64,000 bases of DNA from Cylicocyclus nassatus. Taxonomy: Eukaryota; Nematoda; Chromadorea; Rhabditida; Strongylidae. A model generated the notes under the pieces. It did no database searches, had not been told where the DNA came from, and was given only the letters and a program-made list of their open reading frames with translations. The stretch lies in NCBI GenBank assembly GCA_958299035.1, contig CATQJL010000316.1, forward strand, positions 49,597,585 to 49,661,584. Direction: 5' to 3'. Positions 36,593 to 48,843 of the stretch are shown here, piece after piece; the first letter of the stretch is position 1, and every line of letters begins with the position of its first letter. A program made the translations under genes and the position numbers.

Positions 36593-36598
36593 TTTATT
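36593..36598 (-). terminator. possible polyadenylation signal of pah-1
   Basis: AATAAA on the minus strand about 405 bases after the pah-1 stop; the first canonical hexamer I see downstream of it. Confidence 0.4.
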
Positions 36599-37002
36599 CA
36601 ATTTTGCACTTGGGACCCAACGCCTTGATTTTTCCGTACTTGTGCGTGTTTTACAACCTCCTATATCACCTTCTTTCCTTTTGAACCTTATTTCCGTTCT
36701 GGGTTTGCAGACCAACGCTTTTGCTGCTGCACATGCACATTCGACCAAAGCAGCTTTGAATAGCTGAACTTGTCAGTGGGGCTCGTTGCTTCCCCGTTTT
36801 GTTTTAGATCATATGGAGGACATTGTGCAAGGAAGTTCAACAAAGAAGTCAAGAGAAGAAATCCATTAATTTGAACTTCCACTCATTCAATTACAATGTC
36901 AGATGGGAGAAAAACACATTTAAGCATACTGTTAAGGACAAGGGATAATCTCTCCAGAGCTGCACAGTCTATCAAGTGATTTTCTTGGTTTTGATTTGAA
37001 CT

Positions 37003-40000
37003 TCATCTGCTGGCAACATCCACTTTTCCGAGCGCGTCCTCCAGCGTAGTGATTTCGCCTCAAACATCCTGTTATTATCAAAGTACCAAATAGTACAAAT
37101 TCGAAAATTGCTGCTATATAACCCACTCTTGATGTCGCGAACCATTCTTTGTAGTTCGGAAACTCGATCTAGCACCTCGACTCTTTGGGTGTAAGCATTG
37201 TAACGAACTTGGAAAGACCGTGGAATTGTGGCTGCCCACGTTCTGCAAAATTTCGTGTCCGAATCGAATCAGCATTCCTTTGCACACTTACTTGAGCTTT
37301 TCCTTAGCACTAGTAAAGGAGTCGGCGAGGAAGTACTTTGGTTGATATTCAGTTATGGGATATTCAGTGTTTGCCGTATCATTTGGTTCAAACGGCGACA
37401 CTTGTGGCTGAATGGCACCATGATCATGCGCATTTTGGTTTGCTTTAGACATACCTTATCACTAAGTGCATATTGCAATTCGCCAAAAGATGAGAGAAGT
37501 CCGGCACCATAGGCTTTCTTCTCTCCATTTTGTAGGCAAATTCCAAACTCCACGGTGAACCAATAAAGCTAAAAATCTTGATTTGGTTGAATCATATTTC
37601 TCGCAGATACAAAGCTATATCGCCCACGCCAGTCAATGACTGGAGCGCCTAAAGAGATCAATAAAATCCAAAATAAACTATCTGCTATTTCGAAAACATA
37701 CATACCCTGGATAGCTTGGAAAGCACTGATTCAAATATGTAGCTCAAGACTTTGTACGAAAAGTTCGAAGATCGTTATTAACTTATGGGTAGAGGACTAT
37801 ATACCGCCGAAAGGGTAGTCCTACGCGGACATCTGCGACAGTAGCGCGTACGTAGCTATGCGTACTACAGAAATTACGGGTTTGTTCCAGCTGTCCGCGC
37901 GGGGTGGAGCTTATTGGGACATATAGTCCCTTACCCTCAACTTATCAGTGCAAAAGCAGCACCAATAACATTTAAAACGTTTGAGAAAATTGACATTTTA
38001 GATTTGGGATGTACTGTCTGGTAGGGAAGGCAGTGCCGAATCAAGTTTAAAACCAAAAACGAAGAGAATGGTTTGATAGAAAGCTATTTCAATGTGCACT
38101 TCCGACGCAACATCGCGTTTACATTGCCACGGGGCCAAAAATTATGAGGGTCCGCAATTCATAAACAGACTATTAAATGCATGAGACAGTGCTGGTTTCA
38201 AGTATTCATACTAGAGCTCGACTGGAATAATCCGAACAAGCCTTAGGGCGGCACTTCCGGCGCATCATCGTGCTCAAAACGCATTGGAAAGGAAAGCTGA
38301 GGTGGTGCTGTACCTATGAGTCTAAATATTTGACAATACGTCAGATTTACACAGTAAGCATGCAAACGTAAATTTGTTATCCATAGGATCATGATTGTTT
38401 AAGATATCTTCTGTTCACAACGAAGAAGCTTGACAAGAAATCATTATTTTTTCATATTCTCAGTGACTCTTACGGTTCACTTTTTCATTTACCCGTAGCT
38501 ACCTTGATAAAGGTAAAGATCATTCCGGATATAACCTCTCACCGTAGCTAGCTGCTTCACAACCTCATCGGAAGCGCCCAAACTGGCCAGTCCGATTTCT
38601 TGAGAGAACTGAGCAAATTCTGCGTCTGCGAACAACGGTGCATGTCCAAGCAATTCATGGCAGATGTCGCTAAAATGTTAGTACCATTATGGATTTATGG
38701 AAAACCAGAAGTAAAGACTTTTAGGCTATTTACAACTTTATTGCTTTGAAAGCTTTGAATACACTTGATCGATTTTTTTGGTCTGCTTTTATTGAAATGA
38801 AACTCACGGTTCTGGAGTGTACTTTGGGTCAGAGTGATGCCGTATATATTGGGTGGAGTGGAAGACTCGGAAGGCCAGACCAGCCAGGAAATCTCTGGAA
38901 GAGAGAAGACCAGCAACTGGACGAAGTGTGAAACCGGTGCAATCTGAATACTAATAGACATTGAGCAGGTTTTGTGCAGATGTAGCCCACCTTTGAGGAA
39001 GTCGGATACATCTTGTAGTTGTGGGATGTTGTCAGCTCTAAATCCACAGTTTTGTTGAAGTAGAGGAAATATGTAGTTGAATTCTTTGCATGCATGTGTT
39101 GGATATAGTGCTACTAGCTCCTAGATAGATAATTTGGCTATTTTTCCCTCTTGAAAAATTTATTTAGCTTACATTATAAACAGTTCTCCATGTGTCCACT
39201 TCTTCGGCTGTGTATTCTATGCGGGGAATTTTGTCGCCGCTGAAAAACTCTTTTTTTTTAATCGAAACATCTATACACAGTAATACAATCAAGCTCACTG
39301 TCTGAAATTGAACGCAATATCTGCAAAGTATTTACGACGTTCACGATAGGTGGTGTCTTTGAAACCCTGTAAAAGTGTGTTGAAGTGGTAATCTCAACGT
39401 TCCATACTTTTTGCGCCAATCAAATCAATTAAAATCGCCTACTTCCCCAGTTTTTTGAGAAAGTTGTCCCTTTTGAAATGGCAAAAAGTTTCGCAATAAC
39501 TTTCACTCACGGGATGATCAGAATCCAGTTCTGCTCCATAACTGAGAATACGATTAGCGAACTGGTCAATGTCAGCAATACGGCGAGGAAACCATGGCAC
39601 AGAATCTAATAAGAAACTTCGTGCAATTTTCAAAAAATTCCAAAACGATGGATTTACTTACCTCCATTTTGCTTATTGCTTGAATTCCAGTCATGTACCA
39701 TCAGTCCATTACCCCGCTTTTTGAAGATGTCGATGAGCTGCAACAAAAGCTTTTTCCAATTTTTGTTTAGGAAAGTGGAAACTCTATACACACATCTTCA
39801 ATCTTATGCTGGCTTGCGTTCTCCTCACATTCGACAAGAATTTCATAGCAGCCTGCATGTGTTTTTGATGGACGAGACTCTATGTGCGACAGATTTACTT
39901 CGTGGGCCTGAAACTCAAATTAATCTTGTGAACTAAATGAATTATCGCTTTTGCTCAGTAGAGATCATGCATAAATAAGTCGTCATGCGTTATATGCTAA

Positions 40001-43000
40001 CAAAGGAACGATCTTTGATGGCCATGGCCATCCTTGATGAAACACACATCGCTAGATGCGCTTCAGAACGCCGATCAATCTGTTCGATATCTGCTAAGCG
40101 ATTTTCTGGAGTAGTTATGAACACTTTTTCGATCAGAATTTGCAGTGCCTCGTTTAAGCAAAACATTGTGCACACACAGCATTGTGCTCCTTGTTTCGCC
40201 CCTCGGAACAAAACTTGAAAAAGAGCGCATTAAATATGAGATTGCACAATCCGTTTTAGTTGCGTTGACTCGAAAATTCGGATATCAATGATTTTCACGC
40301 TTTCGTGTGCTAAAATCATACGGAAAGAAGCTCATAAATTTTTCAGAAATCGATGAGCAGATAATGAATGCCAGATTTGTAATCGTGTTTTGAGATGCAT
40401 TTTGTGATATGCGTCTCATTACGAATGGCCAACCTTATCGAGCATCCTTCCATTGTGAGAACCAAAATAGGGATTTTCTTGTAGGGATGATAAAATGAGA
40501 TTTTTGTGCGTTGTTGAGTTTTGAGAACTAAACGTTCTATTTCGCTCTATTTTTATCTCCTTTGAGTGAGACATAAATGGGTAAGACTATTTTGATTCAT
40601 ATGAGGTTCTTCTTGATACTGTACACGTTGTATTCTCAAAGGGTGTCCCAAAAAGTTCCTCCTGTTCGCTAAAATATTCTCTTGCTCTTAGCATTCCCCA
40701 GTTTTGAGTACCAGTACATAGAGCTGACTTTAGTTTGGTTTCACAGTATGGAGCAAAGCCCAGCCTCTCTTCGATACTGTAGGTTCTAGAAACTATGAAG
40801 TAGGTTTTTGATCGTTGAAATAACATCTTATTTCAAAAGATCTCAAGAATTTGGAGATTTTCTTAACGAATAATTCAAAATTCTTTATGCTCAAAACAAG
40901 CATCGCACGTTACCGTTGACCTCTGCTCGAAAACAAGCGGGCTACACCTTTAGAACAACCTTTCAAAACAACTCAAAAATGATTACAATAGCTACAGAAT
41001 GTAGGAAGGTGTTCGCTGAGCTCGAAAACTTTCATAACCCTTCCACAAGAATTCCAGGTGTTCAGAAATCTAAGCGTGTAGTTTTCTAAATTGTAGCTTT
41101 ACAAGAAAGCCTACTACCGAAAGTTTCTACCCCGTAACTCCAGTACCGAAAAACGCAGTGCATCGCTCTATAACTAAGTTAAAGACCGCTTTAGGAAATG
41201 TCTGTGCAGATTGGCGAAGACTACAAGGCAAAATAGACATTTTTATTTATTAGACTTTAGGGACATTTTTAAGAAACTTTCTGTTGTGATATTTCTGCTG
41301 AATTGCCTTCTTCGGAGGCTTGGAAAAGTCCAGTTCGCTATTTCCCTTGATTAGTGTAAGTATCCATTCATCCTTTTCAAAGTGCATACAGATTCTTACA
41401 ACAAATATGATCACTACATTCTATTCATGCTACATTGTCACAATCATGCGTATCTATGAACAGCGACGATCTCGTTGCTATGAAACCTGTCCCAGGTGTC
41501 AGGGCGATTCTGTATTCTTATCAACATTCCAAATGTGAGCGATGATTCTTGCGCGAAAAGTGCAACATTGATGAAATGAACAAACGTAGCGCTTATCACC
41601 GTACTCCTGTGAGAAAAAAAATGGAGATCCAAGTGAATATTGTCGAGTCTTTACTCAGACTTGATTTGATTAGTTGTTGAACAACCGATTCGCATTTTGC
41701 ATACTGTAGTCATATACAGTATGCGAAAGTTAAGTTGCAGCAAAGTGTAGACATTGTATACACTTCTAACTGTGAAATTGGAAGTTGTCACATAGAATTA
41801 AAAATAGTAATAATCAAGCATATCAGATTGAGAAAAGTGAGCATGGCCATTCAAACTTTCTGAAATATAAAATGCACATCATTGCCTGTAAGAGATGGCC
41901 ATGATTATCGATGATTTGAGCAAGAGAAGCAACTATTGCCGGAAAGCATATCGACATTTATGCAGTATAACCTGCTAGAAAAGCTAGAGAAATTTTACTA
42001 GAGCTGAATGATAACAGTAGTAAAGTTGATATGTTTTAGAAACATCTAACCAATGTGTCTTGAAGTTCCAGTTTCCATCCCTACTTCAAGTTTATTGGTT
42101 CACTTTCTCATTAATATACATGAGTTAAGGATTGTTTTCGCTATACTCCGAATTTCGGATAATCCAAGAGATTTCAGGATCTTTTAGCTAATGCTTGTCC
42201 CAAGCACATCGGAATTTTCTATTAACTGACAGATATAAAGGGATACCAGCAGCTTATTGTTTCAATGAACGGAACTTTGTCCTACAATCCCGATGTAGAA
42301 AAAAATAAGTTTTTGCAAGGGCGCAAGATTGTATGTGTTTCATTTTGCGCAGGATATAAGCTTGTTCCATTGCTCCTGTCGTTCAGATACTTTGATCATA
42401 CGGAATACGAGCTCCTTTATAAATAAACTGCAGGCAAAAGGGTTGAAACACAGGAAAAGTGGCATTCAGCGTTCTCACAATAAGTGCTTACAGAAATTCA
42501 GCATCTCGAACTTTGGCAGATGTTCTTCTGTAGCAAAACCTTTGCGGTGGTTGATATTACTTGGACCATTGTTTCAACAAAAAGAAACAAGCTTTACAAC
42601 GTCTTCCTATAAATGACTGGAAGAATTAAAGGCAAATTTTCAAAAATGTTGCTTACTTTCAAATCCGAAGCTACTTACATGAGAAGCCAATCTTTGTTAA
42701 TGTACATATAATGTGTAAGATTTTCATTTTACCCTTCTGTTACTCTTGTGAGTTAATTTGTTCGATTTTACTGATTGTTGCGCCAGTCTTTGCTCTAATC
42801 AATTCAAGTTTCTCAGTCACGCTGGTCATCATTACAACCGTATCATATTACTTGATAAACACTGCGTAAGGAACTAGCGATCATTGTTGCCCGAATCAAA
42901 CTACGTTCCGATTACCCTTCAGCAATTCCTTTAGAAAAGTGAAAAAAATTCAGCTACCTGGAAAACTTTGAGAGTCTCTGCTAGAGCGCCTGGTTTCTCT

Positions 43001-43239
43001 TGCAGAGTGAAGATAATTGTCGTACCTCTACCATCTGTATTAACATCGGCGACGTAGGAGTCCATAGCGTATTGCTAAATATAAATACAAATAGGAATTC
43101 TGATACTGTGTTGAATTTTGAATCCATCTGTCGTATTCAAGAGTAATGTCCCAGCGCCCGAAATGCAATGAGTACTTCCCAATTAGCTACTAAGATTACC
43201 TACCAAAAACTTCTCATCAACAAGATGTGTGGGTGGCAT
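37003..43239 (-). CDS. pah-1: phenylalanine 4-hydroxylase (pah-1 orthologue), 14 exons
   Basis: Cytosolic iron- and tetrahydrobiopterin-dependent enzyme converting phenylalanine to tyrosine. Exons, 5' to 3': 43204-43239, 42958-43074, 39794-39907, 39662-39737, 39511-39605, 39299-39366, 39173-39239, 38991-39120, 38808-38943, 38543-38669, 37455-37568, 37292-37407, 37127-37242, 37003-37058. All have GT-AG borders and compatible phases, giving 455 residues, close to the roughly 457 expected for the nematode enzyme. The start [12 protein letters not shown] opens exon 1. An ACT regulatory domain lies at about 18-95 ([24 protein letters not shown]). The catalytic domain (about 115-410) has iron ligands H284 and H289 in [12 protein letters not shown] and E329 in YWFTVEFG. 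A tetramerisation tail ends [12 protein letters not shown]. The ACT domain fits PAH rather than tyrosine or tryptophan hydroxylase. Ala replaces the usual Val after the ligand GH. Intron 2 is 3 kb; the others are under 1 kb. The last acceptor, TTTGAG, is non-optimal. Confidence 0.95.
39908..42957 (-). other. large intron 2 of pah-1
   Basis: This 3.05-kb intron separates the exon ending in ETLKVFQ from the one starting AHEVNLSH. It holds a lone mariner-type end GGGTGTCCCAAAAAGTTCC (40641-40659) with no partner seen, and a short hairpin GCATACTGTA...TACAGTATGC near 41697-41727. No independent gene was recognised inside. Confidence 0.7.
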
Positions 43240-45394
43240 GGTGGTGCGCAGAGAAGAGGTGTGATAGAAAGGGCGGTGACTTCAAAACAGCGGATACTGT
43301 AGCTAACTTTACAATGTGGCCAAGAGGGTGTATGTGAGACAAACTGCATCAATTCGCAATCAGTTTTTTGAACACTTCATAGTGCTAGAAAACACTGAAA
43401 GTGCAGAATTTTGAACAAAAACTGCAGCAATTTTCTTTTACTAAAAAAAGCACAGCATGTTCCTGAAACTGAGAAGGATCATAGATTGCCCCCTATGAAT
43501 TGAGCATCAAACAGCATCAATGCATAAATGCAATCATAGTATATCATTGTTTCTATATTTTCCAAAGTCAGTCTTACAAAACGGAAACATCGTTGTTTTC
43601 CAATCATTACTTCATCACTTAACGATGAGGGTAATTTAAGGGCATGGTCCTGCCATTTCTTTTCAAAAACGCGCTACGCATTGACAAGCTTCTGGAAATC
43701 ATCCGATATACACATTTTTAAGCCTCTTTTGAAGTGATCTAGTACGAGTTGTATGAAACTGTAAAAATCTCAACATATTTCCTAAACTCATTTTAAAATG
43801 GCAGCTCTAATTTATTATCGAGAGAATTCGCATGCATCGATATGGGAAGGATGTTTACCTATTTGACACCAGAAATCATAGCGCATTATTTGAAACTGCT
43901 CAAATTATAGCATACCACCTAAAAATTTCCATGTGCCTAAAATTTGCCTTCGTGTTTTCTCTAGCGTTGTCTTTGATGTTGTATGTCCTTATATATAGTG
44001 ATACTTACGAATTACTGTAGGAACATTTGTCTGATAATTTGCCAAAATCATGTGTGGGTTTGCCCTGTCAAACTCCTGCGGCAATTAGATGACTTGCTTT
44101 ATTGTAAAGAGTACTAAGTAAGAGTAAGAGTAAGAGTAAGTAGTAGTAAGAGTAAGAGCTCTTACAAATCGACGGCAGGGTGCTCCTAAGAACTACAAAG
44201 CTCAAGCTGAAATCGGCATACCCGCATACATTCGCGTCACTTGTAAGAAAGAAAGTAAAAATCGAGGTAAAGTGTTAGAATATACCTTGGCCTTGCAGTA
44301 ACATATTTGTAAACTTTCAAAAAGTTTTATTTTAAGAAATCCTTCAGTTGCAAAAGAGGAAGATCGCCACTTTCCAGTGGCGCTTACAACACTGAGACAA
44401 AATCTAATTGTACACATGAGGCAGAAGTTAATGAAGGAAAACGCTCATACTGCATTCTTAAAATGGAGTTGAAAATGTTCGACTTTTCCAGGTTTTGATG
44501 TTGTTGTTCGATTTTCCGATTTTTATTGAATTTTGATTCTTCTTTAGAATAACCTTATGTGGTAATACACTACTAGTTTTCTCAAGCATTTTACAACGTT
44601 TTCTGGCATTTTCCAACGCCTTTGTGACTTTTTGAAAATATAATATAAAGTCAATGATAGGAACTCCAGGAAACAGACTTTCTGTGTGAAAAAAGCAATG
44701 TTGGCTGGTATCTCCTTCTTAGAGTGCCAAAACAACAGTAGGGATCACAAAGCAAATTATGTAGCTTGCACGATATTGAGAACATATTTGGGAGAATAAA
44801 GATGCACCCGTACTAAACGTTACGGATCTGTTCTCAGATAGCTTGATGATACGGCTATCATCGCAACAAATCGATGTTGTGAACGATAAAATGATAACGT
44901 CATCGTTGCTATCTCTAATTGGAACTTCGAAGTTTTCTTTGCCTGTAAAGGATCTCTCCTTTGCCGTTCATAAAGGACCGCTTTAATCATCCTCAGACAT
45001 CCGTCAAGGAGTTAAGACAATTAAGGAGACATTAGAGATACTCTGAGTTCCGTAAATAGCGATATTCAATCAAGAAATAGTGATATTGAAGTTGTAGAGG
45101 GCTGTATACTAGGCTTATATTGCTACTTTGAGTTGTTGCACACCTCAGCTAGTACTGTGCCACATAGCTCTGATTTACGCTCCCTGAAGCTGTGTGAACA
45201 AATTTAGTAAGACTTTTGAAAAATACCCAATTTTACTTAAACACCTTTCTTTTCTTTGGTCATCCTGTATTTCAGTTCGTCTATTACCTGCAATACTTGT
45301 GATTACATTAGTACCGTCAATGACTCTTTGCTTGCGCTTGCCGTTAGCTTGATGCGAGAAAGTTCGGATACCGTGCTTTGTGTGGAGTTTACCA
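43240..45394. other. upstream region of pah-1, no other gene recognised
   Basis: Presumed 5' flank of pah-1 on the minus strand. No clear TATA box or TTTCAG trans-splice site was identified just before the ATG. No other exon could be supported. Confidence 0.4.
44115..44159. repeat. GTAAGA microsatellite
   Basis: About six units of AGTAAG/AGAGTA in an impure tandem array. Confidence 0.85.
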
Positions 45395-45699
45395 TCTTAT
45401 ATATAAAGCTGAATGTCTGTTTGTATGTCTGTATGTCTGTCTGTCTGTATGTATGTATGTACGTATGTTCCGAATAGAAAATTCCATTTCTGAACCGATC
45501 GGGACCAAACTTGGCACACATACACTTTGGGCCCCGGCGGGTGTCATAGGCTACTTTTAGTCATCGATCGATATCGATTTTATCGATTTTTTGGAAAATT
45601 GGAGCCACAGGGCTGGGAGTTGGCACAGGGGGGTAATCGAGCATGCTGATTACAAATATATTATTGACAGGCCCGGGCGGAGCCGGGTTTGCCAACTAG
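45395..45699 (+). mobile_element. complete short non-autonomous Helitron
   Basis: It begins TC after an A (45394) and ends CTAG before a T (45700), so it lies between A and T as Helitron insertion requires. A GC hairpin, CCCGGgcggagCCGGG (45672-45687), lies 8 bases before the CTAG end. The body holds a TCTG/TATG-rich tract, then ATCGATCGATATCGATTTTA, then GGGAGTTGGCACAGG. Related fragments occur at 3036-3245 and 63749-64000. No RepHel frame, so it depends on a helper element. Confidence 0.8.
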
Positions 45700-46062
45700 T
45701 TGATTTTTCCATTCTGTTTGGTGCTAATATATAGGCGATTCATAGCACGCAAAAAATGCGGACGTATCGGCGTCTCTCTGATCCAGCGCTTTGTCGTTCC
45801 TCTTACCAGCTGCTTTCATGCGAACTAGTTCGGTCGGACGTGATGGCGCCAAGTCTCTGTGTGTCATGAATCGACGATATGTTCTTGGTACTACTGCAGC
45901 CATTCTATTAAGTGGCCTTTCACCTTTTTATCATTCTTACAAGGGAAGAATACTTGGTGACGGTGGCCTTATACACTGCTGGCCATAGCTATAAAGCCAC
46001 CCTAAAAATCGCCATAATTTGCCCTGTCAGGACAAAATTGTCTGAAAACCACTATTCTACTA

Positions 46063-47943
46063 CTGAACCAACGTCATGTCATTGACAAGAAGGGCTCCCA
46101 GTTTCAATGATTTTGTACGGAGAAGAATTGAAAAATCCAAAAAACGTGTTCCAAAGGCTGGTCATAGCTATAAAGCCACCTCCCATTCTGCCACCAGTAC
46201 TTCATTCCTTACACCTAAAATTTGTTGTACTTATATATCATCAAAATGTGAAACTTTTGTCACATCTTCTTGAAGAGAAATTTGATAAAGTATTTTTTGC
46301 TTGAAACGCATAAAAGTCACAGTGTTTAGAAAACTGCTTTTTTACCGAATTTTCAACCACTTGATCAACTCGAATGAAGGCCTTAGGATTCTCTAAGCCT
46401 TTGCAATGAATATGGTGAAAAGCGCTTGAGTCAACATTGCGTAGTCGCTGATTTTGCTGAATGAGCCACCTCACCCAGGTGTAAGCGTGCAGCGAGACGC
46501 AAAGCTCATCTGAGCGAAAACTTCTGGTTGGAAGTTGAACTTTGTTTGCATGGTGATGTACTCATGCAAGGGTTGTCAAAATCTTTGCAAAGACGTGTTT
46601 GCAACATTGGAGTTGAAATACTTTATCTGCAGTGCAGATGTGCTTAGTAGAAAATGACTCCTAATTTTACTCCTTTTAACTCCTCAACAAGTCAGATCTT
46701 GCAGAACTGTCGCGAATAGTAGATTTTTGAAGTTTCAAGCGATTTTTATGATGATCAAGAATCATTTCGACCACCCGATCGAGTGGTCGAAGTGATTCTT
46801 GATCATGCAGGGTACCCCATTTATGAAGAAAGAGCGTTCAAAGCGGAACCAGAATCCTCAGATTTGCAATGATGTTCAAGCTATGCGCGCGAGTCTATCA
46901 TTGTACAGACGACGTACTGAGCGCACGACAGAGCTTTTCGGACATTAGAACTCAACTTTTGTGGCACGGATTATGATATGTCGAGGTCTCCGGAGGGCCT
47001 TACAGAAATGGAAACCTTTGAAAGAAGAAAATCAGCGTTTGTACAGTCGAACCATTTCCTATGATTATGTGTGTCACTGCACACGCTCTCCACCTTTGAC
47101 GTCCCCACCCTAGAAATGCAAAAACGCAAGAGACCGACCGCCTGTTATCGCTTACATCACTTTGTGAAGAGTGGTACTCAAAAAGAAGAAGAAGCATGAA
47201 GAAAACATTGGAAACATTTAGCGGAAGGGCTCTCTGTTCCTAAAATCCAGGATGAGTACGCCAAAGGTGGACAATATGTGCACTGACACACATGATCATA
47301 TGAAATGATCCGACTGTAACTAGTTGGGCAGAGGGCGGCGTTGAGCGCAAAGCGCTTGAACACATGGGGATCTCGATAGCTGAGACTAAATTTTGACCAT
47401 ATCGCTGCTGATTAGAAAAGAAACAGTGGATAGAAAAATATGTTACTGCGACGGAACCGTCCCAGAAATGAATATGTTCAAGCAAAAGTTGGGTTGCTTA
47501 GATTTTTGCGCACACACAAGTCAAAATCACACAAAACTCAAGAAAAACACAATTCATTCATTTATTCGTAGATTTCAAAGACGCCTAAGGCACTGCATAT
47601 TTTTTCCTACTAAATGCTAGTTCTATGACTGCCAAGATGTGGGGACGCGTGAGTTCCTCCAAGGGATCGTCGCCGCTTCTTCTCCAGGCGCGCTGAGAGA
47701 CAGTATTCCCTTCTTAAAAATTTGACGAAAAGTCAGAATATCAGAGAAATTATCACATCTCATAGAGAAAAGTTCTGAGTTTTTGAAAAAAGAGAAAGTC
47801 TTTCTACAGCATTTGTATATTCAGCCACTCGCCGCAAAGATGTAAACAAATACTTGAAAGTTTGACAGTTGAAGCTTAACCTTTACCATACAATCCCGCT
47901 CGTATTTCTCTAAAACGCGACGCACAGTCGCCCGATTCACGTG
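46063..47943 (+). repeat. left arm of giant inverted repeat
   Basis: Contains family A MITE sequence to about 46970, including an internal hairpin at 46754-46807 (GATCAAGAATCATTTCGACC and its inverse), then unassigned sequence. Its open frames reappear exactly in the other arm, which shows that the arms are near identical but not that they code. Confidence 0.9.
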
Positions 47944-48843
47944 ACATCACCGTACAGTGGCCATATTCGCTTCAAAGTGGACGAAGTCTTAATTCGGAGC
48001 ACCATTCGATTCAGCTCGGCGCTGCGCATCTTCTTTTGTATAGAAGCGCCGGAACACAGTAGGAGGCCAGATTCTACGAATTGTTTCCGGTTTTTGCTTG
48101 GTACAAATAAAGTTTTACGTCAGCAAAACTGATTACGATATATTCGCTTTTGAAAGGGTGGATCTTGATAATTCTCTTAGAAGCTAATGTGGAAAAAGTT
48201 CATAACTTTGTTCAAAGCGTCGCACAGCACATAATGAACATAGACTTGGAATCAGCATTTCCATCTAAATGCATATTCTCACTGCAAAACGCCACGATCA
48301 CCAAATATCCTTCTCTTGTTGGGATAGTTTCCTAAATCGCAGACTCCTACACTCGCTCGTCTTGATCGAACTGCAACTACAAAGCTAAAGGCTGGGTTTA
48401 TACTGAATCTGGAAGTTCTGAAAAAGTTTCATAACAGTTCCCGAACTGTGCCGTAAGTGTCCTGCATACCGCCCTCATACGGCTTTGAGCTGCGAGAGTT
48501 GAGAATTTTCGACCGTTTTCAACGGTTTTTCTCTCAGATTTCAATCATTTCAGTCTCAATCCTCTAGTCCGCTTTCCCAGAAAATGAGCGTACTCTGCTT
48601 TCATGTACCGAAGAAAAAATGTCTTCGTTATTTTATTACATGGGCTCGTTCACTCTCCCTTCATTAATTTTGTTCAAACTTTCAATATAATTTAGAAGGC
48701 ACCGATTCCAAATACTCAAGCTAGAATCCGATTGATTGAAGTTCGAGCTATCGCGATGCGGCACTTCCGGCGCAACAGCGCGATTATATCGTAGGATTAC
48801 AAAGTATGATGGTACTATACTCCATCATTCTCCAGATGATCGA
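47944..48843. other. spacer of giant inverted repeat
   Basis: Single-copy within the structure. The segment 48180-48320 resembles 55655-55785 (shared blocks around GTTCATAACTT, TCGCACAGCA and TTTGGAATCAGC), a dispersed repeat. Plus-strand codons just inside the right arm (about 48838-48900) read RHVNRATVRRVLEKYERD, which resembles the helix-turn-helix of Tc1-type transposases; the match is short. Confidence 0.5.

Noticed and set aside
37353..39095. Tyrosine or tryptophan hydroxylase instead of phenylalanine hydroxylase
   Set aside because: The ACT domain with HIESRPSK, the N-terminus and the C-terminal tail fit nematode PAH; the long N-terminal extensions of TH and TPH are absent.
40641..40660. 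A complete mariner MITE in pah-1 intron 2
   Set aside because: Only one mariner-like end is seen; no inverted partner was found within the intron.
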